Assembly (NCBI RefSeq): GCF_011047135.1 | Contig: NZ_CP049255.1 | Location: 2,232,001 to 2,296,000, forward strand | Origin: Microbacterium endophyticum | Lineage (GTDB): Bacteria; Actinomycetota; Actinomycetes; Actinomycetales; Microbacteriaceae | Length of the DNA stretch: 64,000 nucleotides | Reading direction: 5' to 3' | Part shown: positions 9,459 to 18,647 of the stretch, in pieces | Layout: each line of letters starts with the position of its first letter | Position numbering within the stretch: the first letter of the stretch is position 1 | Position numbers and translations under genes: made by a program | Notes under the pieces: model-generated | What the model was told of the DNA's origin: nothing | What the model saw: the letters and a program-made list of their open reading frames with translations, nothing else | The model's database searches: none

Positions 9459-9494
9459 GCCGAACCCCTCACACACAAACTTCCCGACAGACCC
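9459..9494. repeat. IS256 right terminal inverted repeat
   Basis: The reverse complement begins GGGTCTGTCG and matches the left terminal repeat at 27 of 36 positions. Confidence 0.8.
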
Positions 9495-9863
9495 ATGCCT
9501 GGGAGCGTCCGAATGGTTTGCTCGGAGCTTCCGTGCAGCTGCACACCAGATTAGTTTCGTTCTGACCGCACGGTGAAGGCTTGCCATTTTGGCGTTGTCC
9601 GGCCGAACGGTGCGATGCCGTTGCTCGTCGCAGCCCAGGGCTGTCTATCTGTCCCTGCAAAAGTCGGGGGCTAACGCGGGTCACTTTGCGACGACGCCTG
9701 AGCTCCTGCCGTCCCATCGCGCTCGATGAACCGAGTCACGATCGGGTTGTGGATCGCCTCTCTGCCGTTCTACGCAGAACCTAAGAACTGCTTCGAATCT
9801 CTGCGAGAAGAGGCATCGGGGAGGCGGCACACCCAATGCGACAGGGGTAGGTAGTCTTTCCCC
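9495..9863. other. Intergenic region between IS element and kinase gene
   Basis: 369 bp without a convincing gene on either strand. It must hold the promoter of the kinase gene. No clear terminator or operator palindrome was found. Confidence 0.5.
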
Positions 9864-11336
9864 GTGCGAATGATCCTTGACCACCAGGAGTGGAGTGTGA
9901 TCGGGCCGATCGACGCGGACAATGCTGGGTTCGGACGACTCCTCGAAGTGGAGTCTCCGGACGGCGAACGAGCGGTGGCGAAGGCGGTGCCCAAAGAGCC
10001 TGGAGCGCATCGCGAGCTTCTAATTGCGGATTCCGTTGGCGCGTCGAAGTTCCGTAACGTAATGCCAGTCCTCGATACGGGCGAGCACGAAGACCACTGG
10101 GTTTTGGTTATGCCGCGAGCGGACTACTCCCTAGCGCAACACATAGCCGAGGTTGAGGGCACCTTCCCCTTGGCAAAGGTTCTCGTCGTTCTTCGGGACA
10201 TCGCGGGAGCACTCGCTGAGATAGACGGCACGATTGTCCATCGCGATCTCAAGCCGGCGAACGTACTGTTCTACGACGGAAGGTGGAGGCTCGCGGACTT
10301 CGGAATTTCTAGATACAGCGAGGCCAGTACGGCCGAGAGTACTCGCATGTTCAGCTTCACGAAGGAGTACGCGGCACCGGAGCAATGGCAGCATCGCCAT
10401 GCCACTGGCGCGACCGATGTCTACTCCTTCGGGGTGCTCGCCTATGAGCTGGTCGACGGTTGTCGGCCGTTCCGTGGACCCAGCAAAGCGGACTATCGAG
10501 AGCAGCACCTCCATGTAGCGCCCGCCGAACTGCAGTCTGGAACTGCGAAGCTGCGCACTCTGATCGAGGAGTGCCTTTATAAGGAGCCCGCTGTTCGCCC
10601 TCAGCCTCGAGCGCTCCTCGCACGCCTTCGCGACGCCGACAAAGGGGCGGATAGAAGTGGGGCATCCAAGCTCGCCGCCTTCGCGCACCTGCAAACGCGG
10701 GAACGGGCCCAAGAGCAGGCAGCGCTATCGGTCCTAGAGGAGCAACGCGCGCAACACCAGTCGAAGGTGGCCGCGGCAGAACGCGCGCTGTTGGACATCA
10801 TGGGGCGCCTTCGCGCCGACATCGCGGACAACGCCCCGATGGCCAAGTTCGCGAATATCACCGGGAACGCGGCTCCGATCTTCAAAGTTGACCTTGTAGA
10901 AGCGACCCTGAGCGTCGGTCGTGTTCGGTCGGTCGAAGACTGGACGACTCCTTTTTCAGTGCTTGCTTTTGCGAGTATTGGGGTAGATTTTGGCCGCCCG
11001 GGTCGCGACTGGGTGGGGCGAAGTCACTCCCTCTGGTTCTGCGATCCGTACGAGGAAGGCGACTATGGTTGGTACGAGCTTGCCTTCATGAGTTCTCCAT
11101 TTGGGGCCGATCGACAGATTGAGCCGTTCGCTCAGGCGCCGTATGAGGCCGTGGATGCGCTTCAGCAGGTGACAGGAGGCACTCAGGTAGCTTGGCCGAT
11201 CACTGCTATCGACCGGGCTGATCCGGAGGAGTTCCTGGAGCGTTGGATGGGATGGTTTGCAGACGCCGCAGCTGGTTCTTTGACTCGCCCTTCGATGCTG
11301 CCTGAGCGTCGTTTCGACAGCAATTGGCGGCGATAG
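9864..11336 (+). CDS. Ser/Thr protein kinase with unknown C-terminal domain
   Basis: A 490-aa protein from GTG 9864 (ATG 9870 also possible). The N-terminal half is a Hanks-type kinase: AVAKAV (ATP-binding Lys), IVHRDLKPANVLF (catalytic loop), LADFGIS (Mg-binding DFG) and YAAPEQW (APE). There is no PASTA domain and no obvious membrane segment, unlike the housekeeping PknA/PknB kinases. After a coiled-coil-like, Gln/Arg/Ala-rich stretch (~residues 270-310), about 180 residues of unknown fold follow, rich in Trp and aromatic residues. It lies 133 bp upstream of a nuclease-STAND gene on the same strand. A defence-signalling role is inferred from neighbourhood. Confidence 0.85.
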   Translation: MRMILDHQEWSVIGPIDADNAGFGRLLEVESPDGERAVAKAVPKEPGAHRELLIADSVGASKFRNVMPVLDTGEHEDHWVLVMPRADYSLAQHIAEVEGTFPLAKVLVVLRDIAGALAEIDGTIVHRDLKPANVLFYDGRWRLADFGISRYSEASTAESTRMFSFTKEYAAPEQWQHRHATGATDVYSFGVLAYELVDGCRPFRGPSKADYREQHLHVAPAELQSGTAKLRTLIEECLYKEPAVRPQPRALLARLRDADKGADRSGASKLAAFAHLQTRERAQEQAALSVLEEQRAQHQSKVAAAERALLDIMGRLRADIADNAPMAKFANITGNAAPIFKVDLVEATLSVGRVRSVEDWTTPFSVLAFASIGVDFGRPGRDWVGRSHSLWFCDPYEEGDYGWYELAFMSSPFGADRQIEPFAQAPYEAVDALQQVTGGTQVAWPITAIDRADPEEFLERWMGWFADAAAGSLTRPSMLPERRFDSNWRR

Positions 11337-11468
11337 ATCTTCGTGATGTCCGCCATTTCTGGACTCAACCCCATCCAGGCGATTATTCATTTGTACGCCC
11401 GCCTCACTCGGTGATCCCCGGCAGGGGCTAGCGGTAACGGTTAGGTTCGGCCTCGGGAGGAAGCAACG

Positions 11469-14400
11469 ATGCTAGATGCTTGGAGCCGGTCTGGAGCTAT
11501 AGCCGGGAGGGGATTCCACTATCAGGATGCAGTCGGGGCGTGGCTCAGTAGCCAGCTGATCGCTGGCGGGATTACTGCTGAACGCATCGTCCCGGAGGGC
11601 TATGAAGACCTGCACATAGAAGGGGCCGCACCGGCGTTCGTGCAGGTGAAGAGCCGGCAGGAGAAACGAGGTCCATTCTCAGTCTCCGAAACCCTTGGAT
11701 ATCTTGAGGAGATGTGGGCCAAACACCTGGCCCGTGAATCGCTAGGCATCGCCCCAGGGCGCTTGATCTTGGTTCAAGAGCGAAGCGTTGCGGGCGAGGT
11801 CTTCGATGGGCCTGCTGCGGTCCTGGCGGACCTGACTTCGGCCCATCCGCTCGTGGTAGGCATTCACGAGCGTCTCGGTGGCGATCATGCAAGATCGTTT
11901 CTCCGGTTGACTACTTTGATCACCCTCGAGTGGCAGGACGCTCAGTCCGCCGCGGTGGATGCGATCGTTTCCGCGTCGGGGTCGGTACGTGGTGCTGCAG
12001 AACTCGTCGAGCGTCTGCTGCGCATCGACGTAGCAACTGCGGCGGATCAGAACGCGGCAGCTCCTGACGCGGCCAGCGCCGCCTTCGTGAATATGACCTC
12101 GATTACGCGACGAATTGAGGAGGTGCTAACCCTTCTTGACCGGGATGCCTTGGAGCGGGCACTCCTGGATGGCATCTGTGTCCCCGTTCAGTTCTCGAAC
12201 GACGCGGCGGCGAATGACTACTACTTGGGCACCGCAGCCCGACCTTCACACATCGCATCTGGTTTGCCAGCGCCGATGCCTGATATCGCTGCGCAGGCCA
12301 TCGGAAGCCTGAACTCGGGCGTTTCCGTTCTATTGGCCGGTCCTTCCGGAGTTGGAAAATCAACCGCCCTTTGGTCGACGGTCTATACGCGCCGCGACGT
12401 CACCTGGTATCGAGTGACTCGTCTCTCGGACGATGCCATCCAGGGAATCAGAGATCTCCTCACCGCGCGGATGCCGAGCCGCCGAAACCAGATCGGTCTG
12501 GTCGTGGACGGCGTGGGGACGGGGGAGCTCGTCGGGTGGGACGCGATCAACCGGGCCGCCCGTGATTTCGAAGGCGTCATGCTCCTCGGGACGGTCCGCA
12601 ATGAGGACCTCGTCAGCGTTCAAGATCGGGCCGCGTGCGCGATCGTGGAGGTTGCCCTCACGGAGGAAATCGCCGAATCGCTGCACGAGAATCTTCGGCA
12701 ACGGGGGTTGACGTCAAACGCGCATTGGCGTGAAGCGTACGTCGAAGCGGACGGACTGACGATGGAGTTCACCTACATGCTCACGCGTGGCCGTCGGCTC
12801 CGAGACGTCCTGCGAGACCAAGTGCTCTCGCGCGTCCGGGCCCAGCAAGAGACCGAGCTCCAGATCCTCGCCCTGATCGCAACCGCAGGGAGGTGGGCGC
12901 TCTCTGTGCCTATCTCGGAACTGTCGGAGTTCGAGAACGGCTCAGGAAGTCTGCGAAGCGCCCTGACGCGGCTCAACGAGGAACACCTCGTCCAAGTCGT
13001 GAGTGAGTCGGTGCAAGGGCTACATCCGCTGAGATCACGATTCCTCTCGGAGATCCTCCATGAGTTCCCGCCACCGACCGCCAGCATGACGACAGTGAAG
13101 CTCGCATCCATACTTCCCGCTCCCGCCTTACCGGCGCTGTTGGCAGGAATCTCGCAAGATCTCCCGGCTGCCTTGCCGGCGGCTGTAGAGGCGCTTATCG
13201 CCAGGATGCAGTCAAGCGACAACGCAGATGTGCTCGAAGGGCTTCGCGCCGTGAAGTTCGTCGATCTGAGCGCGCGATCAGGGCGGTGGGTCGAAGTACT
13301 CGATCGACACGATGTGCAACCGCCGTCAAAACTCCTCGCGATCCAGCTGGCGCTGATCGATTCGGACCCAACGGGTTTGCCGTTCCCGGAAAACGTCTCA
13401 GCGGCGATTGCGGAGCTGCGTGCTGCGGTGCGCGAGCCGTTCGAGTCTTTAGATAGGGCTGTGCAACAAGTGGGTGTGCAACGACTCGGTGAAGTGATAC
13501 TCGACTCGCCAGATTTAGCCAGCGTGAACCAGGCGCTCGGACACTCTCAAAGCCTTGCGCCGGCGATCGCCAGCGACCTCGTTCAGGCACTTAGGCGGAT
13601 GCGCGACGAAGGCCGCCCCGTCCGATCGCTCGACGTCGAACCAGATCTGGACGAGTTGGCTGACCTCTTGCTAACAGCGGCTACGTTTGCTTCGGAAGTC
13701 GCGGAACTACTGCTCGCGGCCGCGGGCGGTGCTGACCGCGCGCAACAGCGCATCCTCGAGCGATTCCCCTGGGCGACGACGGCGGGAATCGTTGGCGGAC
13801 CTGAAGGCGCAGTTTTCCGTGGCCAGATCCTCCACATTTCCGATCAAGTGCAGGGTGACGCTGACCGAAACGCCAAGGAATTTGCTCGCTTAGGGATCGC
13901 CCTCAACCCGAGCGTCGTACATGCAGATATCACCACGATCTGGTCGGACGGAGCGCCTTATGAGGTTGGAGGTAACTTGATGGGAGTGTCGACGCTTCGT
14001 CGGCAGTATCTTCACTCTCGGTCGTCTGTGAGCGGGCATCGGCAGACCGCTGGGTTCGCCGCAGCTCGCTTGCACGATCTAACAGCGACTGATCGTATGG
14101 AGATCGCGCTAGCAGGGATCACCATCGCCGAATCGCTCCTCCCAAGCATTATCCGTGTGTGGCTCCGTGGCGAGAATCGTCCTTCTGCCATGTCTGCGAT
14201 TCACGCCTCACGCGTTGAACTTGACGCGCTCTCACGTCGACTGGTCCCGGTGTTCCGCGAGCCTCTTGCGGCTGAAATCTCCGTTATGGCGGATAGTCTC
14301 CAGACTCTGCTTTCCGCGATCGCGGTGGACATCCCAAGTCGGCTGGCCGACGCTTCAGGCTACGTAGCGCTCGCTTCGCATATCAGTGAAACTCTCGTGG

Positions 14401-15350
14401 ATGCAGTGGGCAAGGCACGGCAAGAGCAGTGGGAGATGATCGGTGTTCATCCCGGCGGGCTGCTTGACGTCGTCGAGCGAGAGCTCCAACAACTCGCGAC
14501 CGTGCTCCAGGAGGTCGGGTCAGCTGGCACTATGCCGCAGGACATTCGACGAGCCGCACGGTCCGGCGACTCGCAGCGGGCCTTGTCTCGCGCGGCAGAC
14601 CTGTCAACCAGGAACGCGTTGCGGCGTGCCGAGCGCGGACAACAGGAGAGACTCGCGGTCATCCGAGATTTCGGTGGGGAGGCTGCTTCTTACTCAAGGA
14701 TGATCCAGGGCATTCAGGACGGCTGGCCGCCACAGCAATACGCCATTGCGGTGAAGGCCGAGAACGTTGTCGATTGGCTCCTCGTGGTGGAGAGAACGCT
14801 CGCGGCTCTGACTCCCGCGGAGATGAGAAACGCGTACCGCCCCGCATTGATCATCTTCCCGGAGATAGCTGGACGCCGAGTCGACTCGTTCGGCTGGCAA
14901 ATCATTCGGTCTGCGTTTCCGATCGTCGAACCACTCACTGGTTGGGGTGCGACGTTTCCAGAGGCATGGGAGACTCCTCGGTTCGAGGCGCTCGGTGCGG
15001 GCCAGCATGCGCTCGCTGTGTTGTCCGGGCTGGCACTGCTAGAGCGCTCTCGGTCGACCGTTCCGCTAGCCGAAACGCGTTTGGCGGCTGAACGAGAGTT
15101 CCTGGTTGCCCGCGCGGCCCTCGGCGCTTACCCGGATCGGATCACTCAAGACATTGCTGCCTTTCTCGACTCCTTGGCCGCACAAGTCGCCCGGGAAGCA
15201 GACGGGAATATGGGTGAGACGTTCTCGGCACAGTTTGTAGCGCTTGTCCGGGGACAGCAAACCTCATTTACGAGACAGCTCAGTATGTACGCAAGCCTCG
15301 CGATGCAGGCCGACATTGATCCGGAGGTGGCCGAGGCCCTCGCTGAGTGA
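11469..15350 (+). CDS. Cap4/DUF4297-like nuclease fused to STAND-type NTPase (Avs-like)
   Basis: A 1,293-aa protein from ATG 11469, preceded by GGAGG. The first ~150 residues carry GFHYQDAVGAWL, then PEGYEDLHIEG and FVQVKSRQEK: the YQ, ED and QVKS arrangement of Cap4/DUF4297-type PD-(D/E)xK DNA nucleases. Residues ~288-300 are a Walker A loop (LLAGPSGVGKSTALW) and ~340-350 a Walker-B-like strand (IGLVVDGVG), starting an AAA/STAND NTPase. The remaining ~800 residues are helical, Leu/Ala rich and without a recognised domain, as expected for a sensor made of helical repeats. Nuclease-STAND-long sensor is the layout of Avs antiphage proteins, which cut DNA after recognising a phage protein. Motifs are seen; the antiphage role is inference. 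Confidence 0.75.
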   Translation: MLDAWSRSGAIAGRGFHYQDAVGAWLSSQLIAGGITAERIVPEGYEDLHIEGAAPAFVQVKSRQEKRGPFSVSETLGYLEEMWAKHLARESLGIAPGRLILVQERSVAGEVFDGPAAVLADLTSAHPLVVGIHERLGGDHARSFLRLTTLITLEWQDAQSAAVDAIVSASGSVRGAAELVERLLRIDVATAADQNAAAPDAASAAFVNMTSITRRIEEVLTLLDRDALERALLDGICVPVQFSNDAAANDYYLGTAARPSHIASGLPAPMPDIAAQAIGSLNSGVSVLLAGPSGVGKSTALWSTVYTRRDVTWYRVTRLSDDAIQGIRDLLTARMPSRRNQIGLVVDGVGTGELVGWDAINRAARDFEGVMLLGTVRNEDLVSVQDRAACAIVEVALTEEIAESLHENLRQRGLTSNAHWREAYVEADGLTMEFTYMLTRGRRLRDVLRDQVLSRVRAQQETELQILALIATAGRWALSVPISELSEFENGSGSLRSALTRLNEEHLVQVVSESVQGLHPLRSRFLSEILHEFPPPTASMTTVKLASILPAPALPALLAGISQDLPAALPAAVEALIARMQSSDNADVLEGLRAVKFVDLSARSGRWVEVLDRHDVQPPSKLLAIQLALIDSDPTGLPFPENVSAAIAELRAAVREPFESLDRAVQQVGVQRLGEVILDSPDLASVNQALGHSQSLAPAIASDLVQALRRMRDEGRPVRSLDVEPDLDELADLLLTAATFASEVAELLLAAAGGADRAQQRILERFPWATTAGIVGGPEGAVFRGQILHISDQVQGDADRNAKEFARLGIALNPSVVHADITTIWSDGAPYEVGGNLMGVSTLRRQYLHSRSSVSGHRQTAGFAAARLHDLTATDRMEIALAGITIAESLLPSIIRVWLRGENRPSAMSAIHASRVELDALSRRLVPVFREPLAAEISVMADSLQTLLSAIAVDIPSRLADASGYVALASHISETLVDAVGKARQEQWEMIGVHPGGLLDVVERELQQLATVLQEVGSAGTMPQDIRRAARSGDSQRALSRAADLSTRNALRRAERGQQERLAVIRDFGGEAASYSRMIQGIQDGWPPQQYAIAVKAENVVDWLLVVERTLAALTPAEMRNAYRPALIIFPEIAGRRVDSFGWQIIRSAFPIVEPLTGWGATFPEAWETPRFEALGAGQHALAVLSGLALLERSRSTVPLAETRLAAEREFLVARAALGAYPDRITQDIAAFLDSLAAQVAREADGNMGETFSAQFVALVRGQQTSFTRQLSMYASLAMQADIDPEVAEALAE

Positions 15351-15713
15351 TGCCTCCTGAGGTGGCGCTGACGCCCGACGTCCGCGAGCGCAGGCAGATT
15401 GGAGGCCTGGGGCGACCATTAGTGACAAGCGCTCGGCTCGAAGTTGACGTCAGCAGGGGTTGCTCGCAGGATTCTTTGAGCCCGGCTCGGATGACCAGAC
15501 GCCGGTGCGGCGGCCGAGCAACGAAAATCGTGCGATCGCACGGCACCGCGCACCCCGATTCTGACTCGGTTGGGTGCCGTCGGAGCATCGGCGTGGAGGT
15601 CGACGTCGGCGCGCAAAGCTGCTGACATGCCGCGAGCGACGCGAGCCTCGGAAGCGCTACGGTGGCGCTGTATCAAGATGCTTCGAGGGCAAAGTCGCCA
15701 GAGGAAGAAGGCA
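15351..15713. other. Intergenic region
   Basis: 363 bp after the nuclease-STAND gene. The downstream frame is open back to 15570, but the best start has a GAGGAAGAAGG ribosome site only at 15714, so the interval is treated as noncoding. No other signal is seen. Confidence 0.5.
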
Positions 15714-16529
15714 GTGGTGAACCAGGAACGTCCGAATGAACTAGTCGCCAAGCAGATCGTCGAAGAGAGGCTTGGGGTGGAGCTCGAGCACGCGGACACC
15801 CATGGTGGGGTGGACTATAAGTCTGCCGATGGGAAGATCGCGTTGGAGGTCACCGCGGTGACCCAAGGTGGGAATAAGGGTGCTCGCGATGCTCTGAAGA
15901 AGTCCGTGAAGAAGGGCGTGCCAGGCGTGGATCTCGCGACATGCTGGCTTGTATTCGCGCCTGAGGGGCAGGCGAACATGAAGACTTTCATACAACGGGT
16001 GCAGCCGGCGCTGGCTGAGCTAGAGAGGGTGGGTGAGTCGTATTTCCGTCGAGAGCGCGCGGCGATCCACACCATTGAGGGCGGCCCTCTGGCCGAGATC
16101 TATCGCACCCTACTGAACGCGGGCGTGGAGATGGCGAGCTCCGCGCCGCACGAGGTGAAGTCGGACGCTCCCAGTCACGTGCATCAGGTGTTGGTATCCA
16201 CGGGCAGCGGCGGGTCGGTCAGCGGCAGCGACGAATCGCTGGAGCGGCTGCTAGATGCGCTCAGCGACAAGATCGACAACCCTCAGAAACTGGCGGCCAC
16301 AGGCGCCGTGCAGCGGCATCTCTTCGTGTGGGTAAACGACGACACCTGGCACAACATCGCTCGGCCCTTGAGTAGGACATCGCCGTCCTGGGCCGACGAG
16401 GGGTGGGGCGCCCCCTCAGTTGCTCCGACGCTGGATCCTGCAATCACACACTTCTGGGTCATGCATGAGCGGTCGCGTCTCGGATGGTTCTGGGATGGAA
16501 AGACATGGAGCGCGTTGTCGCCTGAGTAA
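15714..16529 (+). CDS. Unknown protein with possible nuclease-like N-terminus
   Basis: 271 aa from GTG 15714 (GTG 15717 equally possible), chosen for the GAGGAAGAAGG site just upstream. The N-terminal region has a pattern resembling a restriction-enzyme-like fold: an acidic helix (QIVEERLGVELEHAD), GGVDY, then IALEVTAVTQ. It reads D...ExT where an active PD-(D/E)xK enzyme would have ExK, so activity is doubtful. Residues 120-190 look helical. The C-terminal region is Trp-rich (HLFVWVNDDTW, GWFWDGKTW). I do not know the family. It sits between the nuclease-STAND gene and McrBC, so a defence link is plausible but unproven. Confidence 0.65.
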   Translation: MVNQERPNELVAKQIVEERLGVELEHADTHGGVDYKSADGKIALEVTAVTQGGNKGARDALKKSVKKGVPGVDLATCWLVFAPEGQANMKTFIQRVQPALAELERVGESYFRRERAAIHTIEGGPLAEIYRTLLNAGVEMASSAPHEVKSDAPSHVHQVLVSTGSGGSVSGSDESLERLLDALSDKIDNPQKLAATGAVQRHLFVWVNDDTWHNIARPLSRTSPSWADEGWGAPSVAPTLDPAITHFWVMHERSRLGWFWDGKTWSALSPE

Positions 16530-17060
16530 TGTTACGTCGTCGTGTTTGACACTGAGCGAACTGCGTGTGTCCAGCGGTTCTCCCGTTGGACGTGAGCCTT
16601 CGCCCGCCCAAGTCGATGACGAGCTCGCTGGCGTCACGACGGCCGATCGATGTCGAAGGGGTGTACCCAGAGGTTAAGACGGTTCGCAAAGCGGGGACGC
16701 ATCGACTCGTGCACCTAACGCACCGTGTACCGACAGAAGCAACCGAGCCCGCGCACAGCAACATCGCCGCGACAGCGTTAGGCCACGCTACTCGACAGTT
16801 TCTGCGTGTGGCGCGAGCCGCGTACATCTATCTCATCGATCTCGTCCAGGACCAGCAGGATGAGTTTGAGAAGAGAGGGATGCCCGCCCCCTGCCGTTGT
16901 TCGATCTGCCGTGAGCCGCCTTGCGTTCGGGTCTAGGCAGTCGGTACGCCAAAGTACGCGAGACTTTATGCAGCGGTTTGACTTACTCACTCACGTGCCC
17001 GCCATTCGCCGGTAGACCACGCATTAGTGTGAGCGAAGACGACTCGATCGAAGGGGAGCG
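16530..17060. other. Intergenic region upstream of mcrB
   Basis: 531 bp. A 123-codon frame at 16565-16936 exists, but its composition is not protein-like and it has no ribosome site, so it is not called. The interval must carry the mcrBC promoter; no palindrome stands out. Confidence 0.5.
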
Positions 17061-18647
17061 ATGACCTCCGAAACTACCGACACCGCAGACGCGCCCATCT
17101 GGTTGCACCCTCGTGGGGCGCGGCCGGACGACAGCACAGTGGACAGCATCACGGAGGCATTTGCGGTTGATGACCCTCGGTTCGCGGTGCAGGCCGACAA
17201 GCTCGACGAGCTCCTGAAGCTGGGGTATCAGCCTATCCCGCGTTTTCTTTTCTCTCTTGAGAATGTCGAGCCCGAGGTGATCGGCCCGATGAATTCCTCT
17301 AACAAGCTCGGTATTCGTTTACACAACGCCGTCGTCAAGTCGGGGGATCTTCGTGACGATGTCCTGGAAGCCCTTGTCCTACGACGTGACGCGATCGGCC
17401 CGGTTCTGAAGTGGTCTGACCCTGCTGCGTTTCCCGCCATCCTGGAGTATCTAAAGGAGCTGGCGCGGGCACGGGGTAGTTCGATTAGCGACTTTACGTT
17501 GCGCGGCTCACCCGCGCCGTCACTGTACAAGAGACTCGACACGCATGGCGACGCCGAAGCCGCATCAACATTAGACGCCGCGGTTGAGCCAGAAGATGCG
17601 GCGGACGACTTTCCGATCGCACGAGAAGTGTTGGCGAAGCTCCGGGACAGCCTCAATGTGGTTGTCGAGGGTGTTGCCGGATCAGGAAAGTCGCATCTGA
17701 TCCATCAGCTTCGTACGGCGTACCAACACGTCGAGCTGGTCGTGTTCCATCCGTCTACAAGCTATGAAGAGTTCGTCTCGGGACTGCGCCCCAGGGCGGA
17801 CGGCGGCTTCGAGGGCCGAGCCGGGGTGTTCGTCGAGATGTGTATCCGCGCGGCGCGCCACCCGGATGAGCTCTTCCTATTGTTCGTCGACGAGATCAAT
17901 CGCGCGAACACGTCACGTGTTTTCGGCGATCTGCTTCTCCCTCTCGAAAAGTCGAAGCGTGTAGATTTCGCCGAGACTGCTCTTGACGAGGCGCTATTGA
18001 AGTACCGGCCATTGGGTGATGACATCTCAGTGCGACTGCAGACTCCTATAGACGTGCTTCCCGACGTGGGGCCTGCTCCCGAAGAAGAGGAAGTCCATGA
18101 CGTTGCACTACCGCTGCTCGACAAACTGGGGCGTTCGACGCCGTCCGCAAAACCACTCGGCCTTAGCTATCTAGTGGTTCCGCAAAACCTGCATGTGCTC
18201 GGAACAATGAATTCGACGGACCGCTCCGTTGGCTCGATCGATCTGGCCCTGCGTCGGCGGTTCACTTGGATGGACATGCAGCCGCTAACGAGCAATGACC
18301 TTATTTCGAACACGCTCGTGGGCGCGCGAGTATCGGAGGATCCGGAGTGGCGAACGGTGATCGAGTGGTATGGCCAGGTCAACACGCTTCTGCTTGAGCA
18401 ACTCGGACCGGATGCTCGACTGGGGCACTCGTACTTCTTCGCTGACGAAAGCGCGAGTGGCACCGCCGCGCTTCTGCTCGCACAGCTCGCCGAGATCATT
18501 CACGTCTTCAACGCGTCGGAGACGCTGCTCGAGTTGATACCGGCGTTGCTACTGCCATCTGAGAGCACCAGCTGGACGATCGCTTACGTCGGTTTGGGGC
18601 TTGGGCGCCGGCCCATCGTGCGATCCACGCGGGCCGTCGATCTATGA
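17061..18647 (+). CDS. mcrB: McrB-type AAA+ GTPase of a modification-dependent restriction system
   Basis: 528 aa; ATG 17061 follows AGGGGAGCG. Residues 1-190 are a variable N-terminal region of the kind that recognises DNA in McrB proteins; I see no known reader domain. The AAA+ module starts at ~200: VVEGVAGSGKSHLIHQ (Walker A), LFVDEINRAN at ~275 (Walker B) and GTMNSTDRSVGSIDLALRRR at ~380-400. This last segment contains the MNxxD guanine-specificity signature and the arginine finger region of McrB. It forms the GTP-driven translocation hexamer that works with McrC. It overlaps mcrC by 4 bp. Confidence 0.92.
   Translation: MTSETTDTADAPIWLHPRGARPDDSTVDSITEAFAVDDPRFAVQADKLDELLKLGYQPIPRFLFSLENVEPEVIGPMNSSNKLGIRLHNAVVKSGDLRDDVLEALVLRRDAIGPVLKWSDPAAFPAILEYLKELARARGSSISDFTLRGSPAPSLYKRLDTHGDAEAASTLDAAVEPEDAADDFPIAREVLAKLRDSLNVVVEGVAGSGKSHLIHQLRTAYQHVELVVFHPSTSYEEFVSGLRPRADGGFEGRAGVFVEMCIRAARHPDELFLLFVDEINRANTSRVFGDLLLPLEKSKRVDFAETALDEALLKYRPLGDDISVRLQTPIDVLPDVGPAPEEEEVHDVALPLLDKLGRSTPSAKPLGLSYLVVPQNLHVLGTMNSTDRSVGSIDLALRRRFTWMDMQPLTSNDLISNTLVGARVSEDPEWRTVIEWYGQVNTLLLEQLGPDARLGHSYFFADESASGTAALLLAQLAEIIHVFNASETLLELIPALLLPSESTSWTIAYVGLGLGRRPIVRSTRAVDL

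Larger units (their letters stand above)
8075..9494. mobile_element. IS256-family insertion sequence, ~1,420 bp
   Basis: A single transposase gene is bracketed by imperfect terminal inverted repeats. The left end (8075-8110) and the reverse complement of the right end (9459-9494) agree at 27 of 36 positions and share GGGTCTGTC at the tips and TTCGGC at the inner end. No 8-9 bp target duplication is visible (left flank GTGGCTTGC, right flank ATGCCTGGG), so the copy may have lost it through later rearrangement. Confidence 0.85.

Noticed and set aside
8249..9565. 438-codon plus-strand frame covering the transposase
   Set aside because: Exact antisense of the IS256 transposase; His/Arg-rich and without a domain.
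16565..16936. 123-codon plus-strand frame upstream of mcrB, with a few cysteines near the end
   Set aside because: No ribosome site, no fold-like pattern, cysteines not in a zinc arrangement.
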